Notes under the pieces: model-generated | What the model was told of the DNA's origin: nothing | Databases searched by the model: none | Seen by the model: the letters and a program-made list of their open reading frames with translations, nothing else | Source: Voacanga thouarsii | Taxonomy: Eukaryota; Streptophyta; Magnoliopsida; Gentianales; Apocynaceae | Direction: 5' to 3' | Length of the DNA: 64,000 nt | Assembly (NCBI GenBank): GCA_026120185.1 | Contig: JANUWF010002051.1 | Span: forward strand, 1-64,000 | Position numbers and translations under genes: made by a program | In this document: one piece after another, positions 61,135 to 64,000 of the stretch | Layout: every line of letters starts with the position of its first letter | Numbering within the stretch: position 1 is the first letter of the stretch

Positions 61135-62720
61135 TGTTGGGATGTATGCCCGCTTAGACTAGGTTTCTGATGTAATTTTAATTTTTTTTTAATAAAATTT
61201 TTATTCTAATAAATTGTTTGTGAATTTTTCATTACTTTTTGTGCACATTTTCACTGGAAAAGACCCATTGTGTTTAAGTAAATGGTTCATGTGAATGGAG
61301 GTCTTTTATAGTAAGATATGGATTATGAGTTATTTAACACATAAACTATTATTCTTAACTGAATGATAATAATAGGAATCTCATCATAGTAAGGTCATTG
61401 TAAATGTGGAATGGCTTACCTTTAATCAATGAGTAGTCTTCTCATTTTATAACACAAGCGTATTTTGAATACGTAGAACTAGACCTGTAGTAGTGGTTTC
61501 TAAAAATGGTTTCTAAAAGTACTATATGGTAGAAATCTAGACTACCACTGCTACAATGTAGACTTATACTCTACAACTTGAGTATGAGTTGGTGGTCTAA
61601 TGAAACTAAAAGCATATGTTTTGATGTACTATAGTTGAAGTTCTATTATAGAACCATTATACTTGTATGTTAGGTATATGTAACTAGTTAGTCAAGACAG
61701 ACTTGTACAAGATAATTTATATGCTATATCGCCCCTTATGGTTATCCTAATGATCTAAATATCCAGGGCCCTGAGAAACATAACTTGGATATTTGCTTTA
61801 GGGTAACTCTCTTGGAAAGCAAAAATATTCCAAAAAGTCGTAAATCATTATACTAGAAGTCTAAAAATGGTAGATGTCTTTTAAAGAGGTGTTAGTACAC
61901 TTCTTCCTCTCTAAATTCACGGTGATTTGTAGAGAGATATTTTAGTCATTATACTGTAGGTCGGAGACATTGCTAATGCAGCATTGTCCTCAGAGTCAAA
62001 ATTTTCTTATAGTGATATTAGAAAATATTTAAAATACAAAATATATCTATTTATATTTGTAGGGGTGTTTTGGTCATTTTAGTAGCCATGGCGATATATC
62101 TTTTTGGTCCTCGAAATAACCCATTAGTCCTAATTAATTTTAGGTTGAGGAAATAGTCTCAGTTGAAAAAGATTTTATTTTATTCAGGAAGTCTAATTTA
62201 TTATTGGACTAGAATAAAATAAAAGGGCGAGAGAAATTAAATTAATTTATTGTCTAATTTGATTGGTTAATTAATTATTCAATGCCTAAGCCCATACTGA
62301 ATAATAGAAAAATTAACATGGGTCTAAACTAGATAAAAGACTTGAATAATTATTTTGGTCTATTTTGGGTTATCTTTATAAGTCTAGAAAATAAATAATT
62401 AATGTTTATTATTTTTGGGCTTATTAGATCTTGGAAAAACAATAAAAATATTAATGGCTCAATAGCTTGGATCAAAGGGTTTTTTTTTTTTTTATCATTC
62501 ACAGAACATAAGAGTTTAGGATGTGGTAAACATCTTCTGTTGATAACTTCTGAATGTTTTGAAAAACTAAAACCACGGCGTTTTGGTTATCAAGGGTGAA
62601 TCCGTGTGTATTAGTGAGATACACATCTGTGAACGAAAAAAATATTCTCCCAAAAGTCTTTCTTTTTCTCTCGTCTTCTTCTTGTGTTCTTCTTGATTTT
62701 ACTAATTAATAGCAGAGAGT
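61135..62720 (+). repeat. 3' LTR of copia-E, interrupted
   Basis: Starts TGTTGGGATGTATGCCC and follows the same order as the solo LTR 3375-5397 read on the minus strand. It breaks off at ...ATAGCAGAGAGT where a CACTA-type terminus begins. By comparison about 350-430 bases of LTR should reappear right of that element, outside the window. Confidence 0.85.
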
Positions 62721-64000
62721 CACATTACAAGAAATCATTATTTTTCCTACCAAAAATTCACAAATTTGGTAGGAAATTGCATTTTCCTACGATTTTCCTT
62801 CCAAACCTAAGTGGTCGGAAAACCCCTTGTAGGAAAAAAATTTCCGTCCAAATTTTTATTTACAGTTGGAAATTCGGGACCAAAAATATGGTAGGAATAT
62901 AAGTATTTGGTCAGAAATTAGCAACTAAATAAGTCAAATTTTTTTTAGACCAAATTATTTTGGTAGGAAATAATTGAAAAACTTCCGTCCAATAAATTTG
63001 GGAGGAAATTAGTTTTAAAACATAATATTTTTAAAAATAAATTAAATTTCAAACAAAATTATTTGGTAGGAAACATTATTTCCAAAAATATAAATAATGT
63101 TTCCGTCCAAAATATTTGGTAGGAAATTATTTTTAAAAATAATATTTTTAAAAGATAAATTAAATTTCAGACTAAATTATTTGGTAAAAAATATTATTTC
63201 CAAAAAATAAATGATGTTTATGGCCAAATTTATTTGATAGGAAATTAATTTTAAAAAATAATATTTTCAAAAAATTAAATTAAATTTCTGACCAAGTATT
63301 TGATAGGGAAAATTATTTCCAAAAATTAAATAATGTTTCCTACCAAATTAATTTGGTAGGAAAGAATTTTTAAAAAATATGTAAATAGCTCTGACCAAAA
63401 TATTTGGAAGGAATTTTTTTTAAAGACATATTTCCGACCAAAATAGTTGGAAGGAAAATTTTTTGAAAAATATTTCCTACCAAATATTTTGTAGGAAACA
63501 AAAATTTTTCTAAAAGAAATTTTTTTCCTACCAAAATGTGGTAGGAAATTTATTCTTCTTAAAAAAATATTGTTCCTACCAAAACTTTTGGTCGGAATTA
63601 ATTAAAGGAAGTATAGTTCTTACCAAATAGTTTTGGTCTAAAATTTTTTTATTTGAAAAAAATATTTTTTGCTTCCACATTTTGGTCGAAAACAGAATCA
63701 CAAAATAATGTGAATAAATCAATATAATATCATATTTAAGTTGACTAATAATATTATATTCTAATAAAATATATATATCCTGAATCTGAAATAAACTCAA
63801 CAAAACAATATGTAAATTGTCAACAAAATTCTTCGGTAACTCTAAACTATGTTTCTATGAGCTCCTTTGTACACCCGTGGACCAACTCAAAATAGCATTT
63901 TCTAACTTACTCTTTCTATCATCAGCATCCAAGGAATTAGCATTTTTATTGCTCTTGTTTTTATCTCATCCAGTGAAAACTTCAAATTTAAATATATATT
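62721..64000. mobile_element. CACTA-3: left end of a third CACTA-type element
   Basis: CACATTACAAGAAATC at 62721 resembles the CACTACAAGAAA terminus with a two-base insert. It is followed up to about 63690 by a dense array of TTTCCTACCAAA / TTTGGTAGGAAA (and CCGACC/GGTCGG) units in both orientations, the usual subterminal design. From 63700 the sequence is AT-rich and unrecognised. The other end lies beyond the window. A full-length class call needs that end. Confidence 0.7.

Noticed and set aside
63045..63560. Possible MITE cluster in the TACC/GGTA region
   Set aside because: The repeats form one continuous subterminal array starting at a CACTA-type terminus, so separate MITEs are not needed.

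Overview
This is plant nuclear DNA, almost certainly from a dicot: AT-rich, with GT-AG introns, Ty1-copia and CACTA (En/Spm) elements, long plant-type solo LTRs and many microsatellites. It is a nested transposon cluster. I found no intact host gene, only two recognisable host-gene fragments (an SDR last exon and a B3 domain) and two unrecognised exon-like segments.

Layout. (1) 1-35117 is the right part of one autonomous-type CACTA element (here CACTA-1, + strand). Its left end lies outside the window; its right end is a CTAGTAGTG terminus at 35117. Its TNP2 transposase gene is cut into four pieces (2160-3374, 5398-6016, 10287-11080, 28941-29681) by three LTR-element insertions. Each insertion has a perfect 5-bp target duplication: TGATC for a 2.0-kb solo LTR at 3375-5397, CAATG for a 4.3-kb probable Gypsy solo LTR at 6017-10286, and CTTAG for a copia element at 11104-28871. 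A second CACTA gene (Transposase_24-like) follows at 29834-33870. The copia element (copia-C, minus strand) is itself host to a solo LTR (12097-13840), a 6.6-kb second CACTA element (CACTA-2, 19048-25650, TSD CGG) and another solo LTR (26139-27946, TSD CAAAA).

(2) 35118-44094 is the least transposon-like stretch. It has a B3-domain fragment, two unrecognised exon-like segments on the minus strand, a duplicated 265-bp block with GT repeats, and a pair of G-box/ABRE-type motifs.

(3) 44095-55190 is an old, decayed minus-strand copia (copia-F) split by a younger copia (copia-D, 44442-53999, TSD CTATC). Copia-D keeps both LTRs, PBS, PPT and a YVDD reverse transcriptase, and carries a solo LTR, a SINE-like insert and a very long Asn run in Gag.

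(4) 55546-55825 is a broken last exon of a short-chain dehydrogenase/reductase gene. 56880-57391 is a 120-bp tandem array.

(5) 58440-62720 is a 5'-truncated plus-strand copia (copia-E), the same family as copia-C. Its 3' LTR is interrupted at 62721 by the left end of a third CACTA-type element that runs out of the window.

Working together: CACTA TNP2 and its partner protein would act on the subterminal repeats and TIRs. Here TNP2 is broken by insertions, stops and frameshifts, so CACTA-1 looks dead. The copia elements encode Gag, protease, integrase, RT and RNase H, all with inactivating changes. Insertion order can be read from the nesting, which is the main scientific value of the window. 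I found no convincing new biological system.
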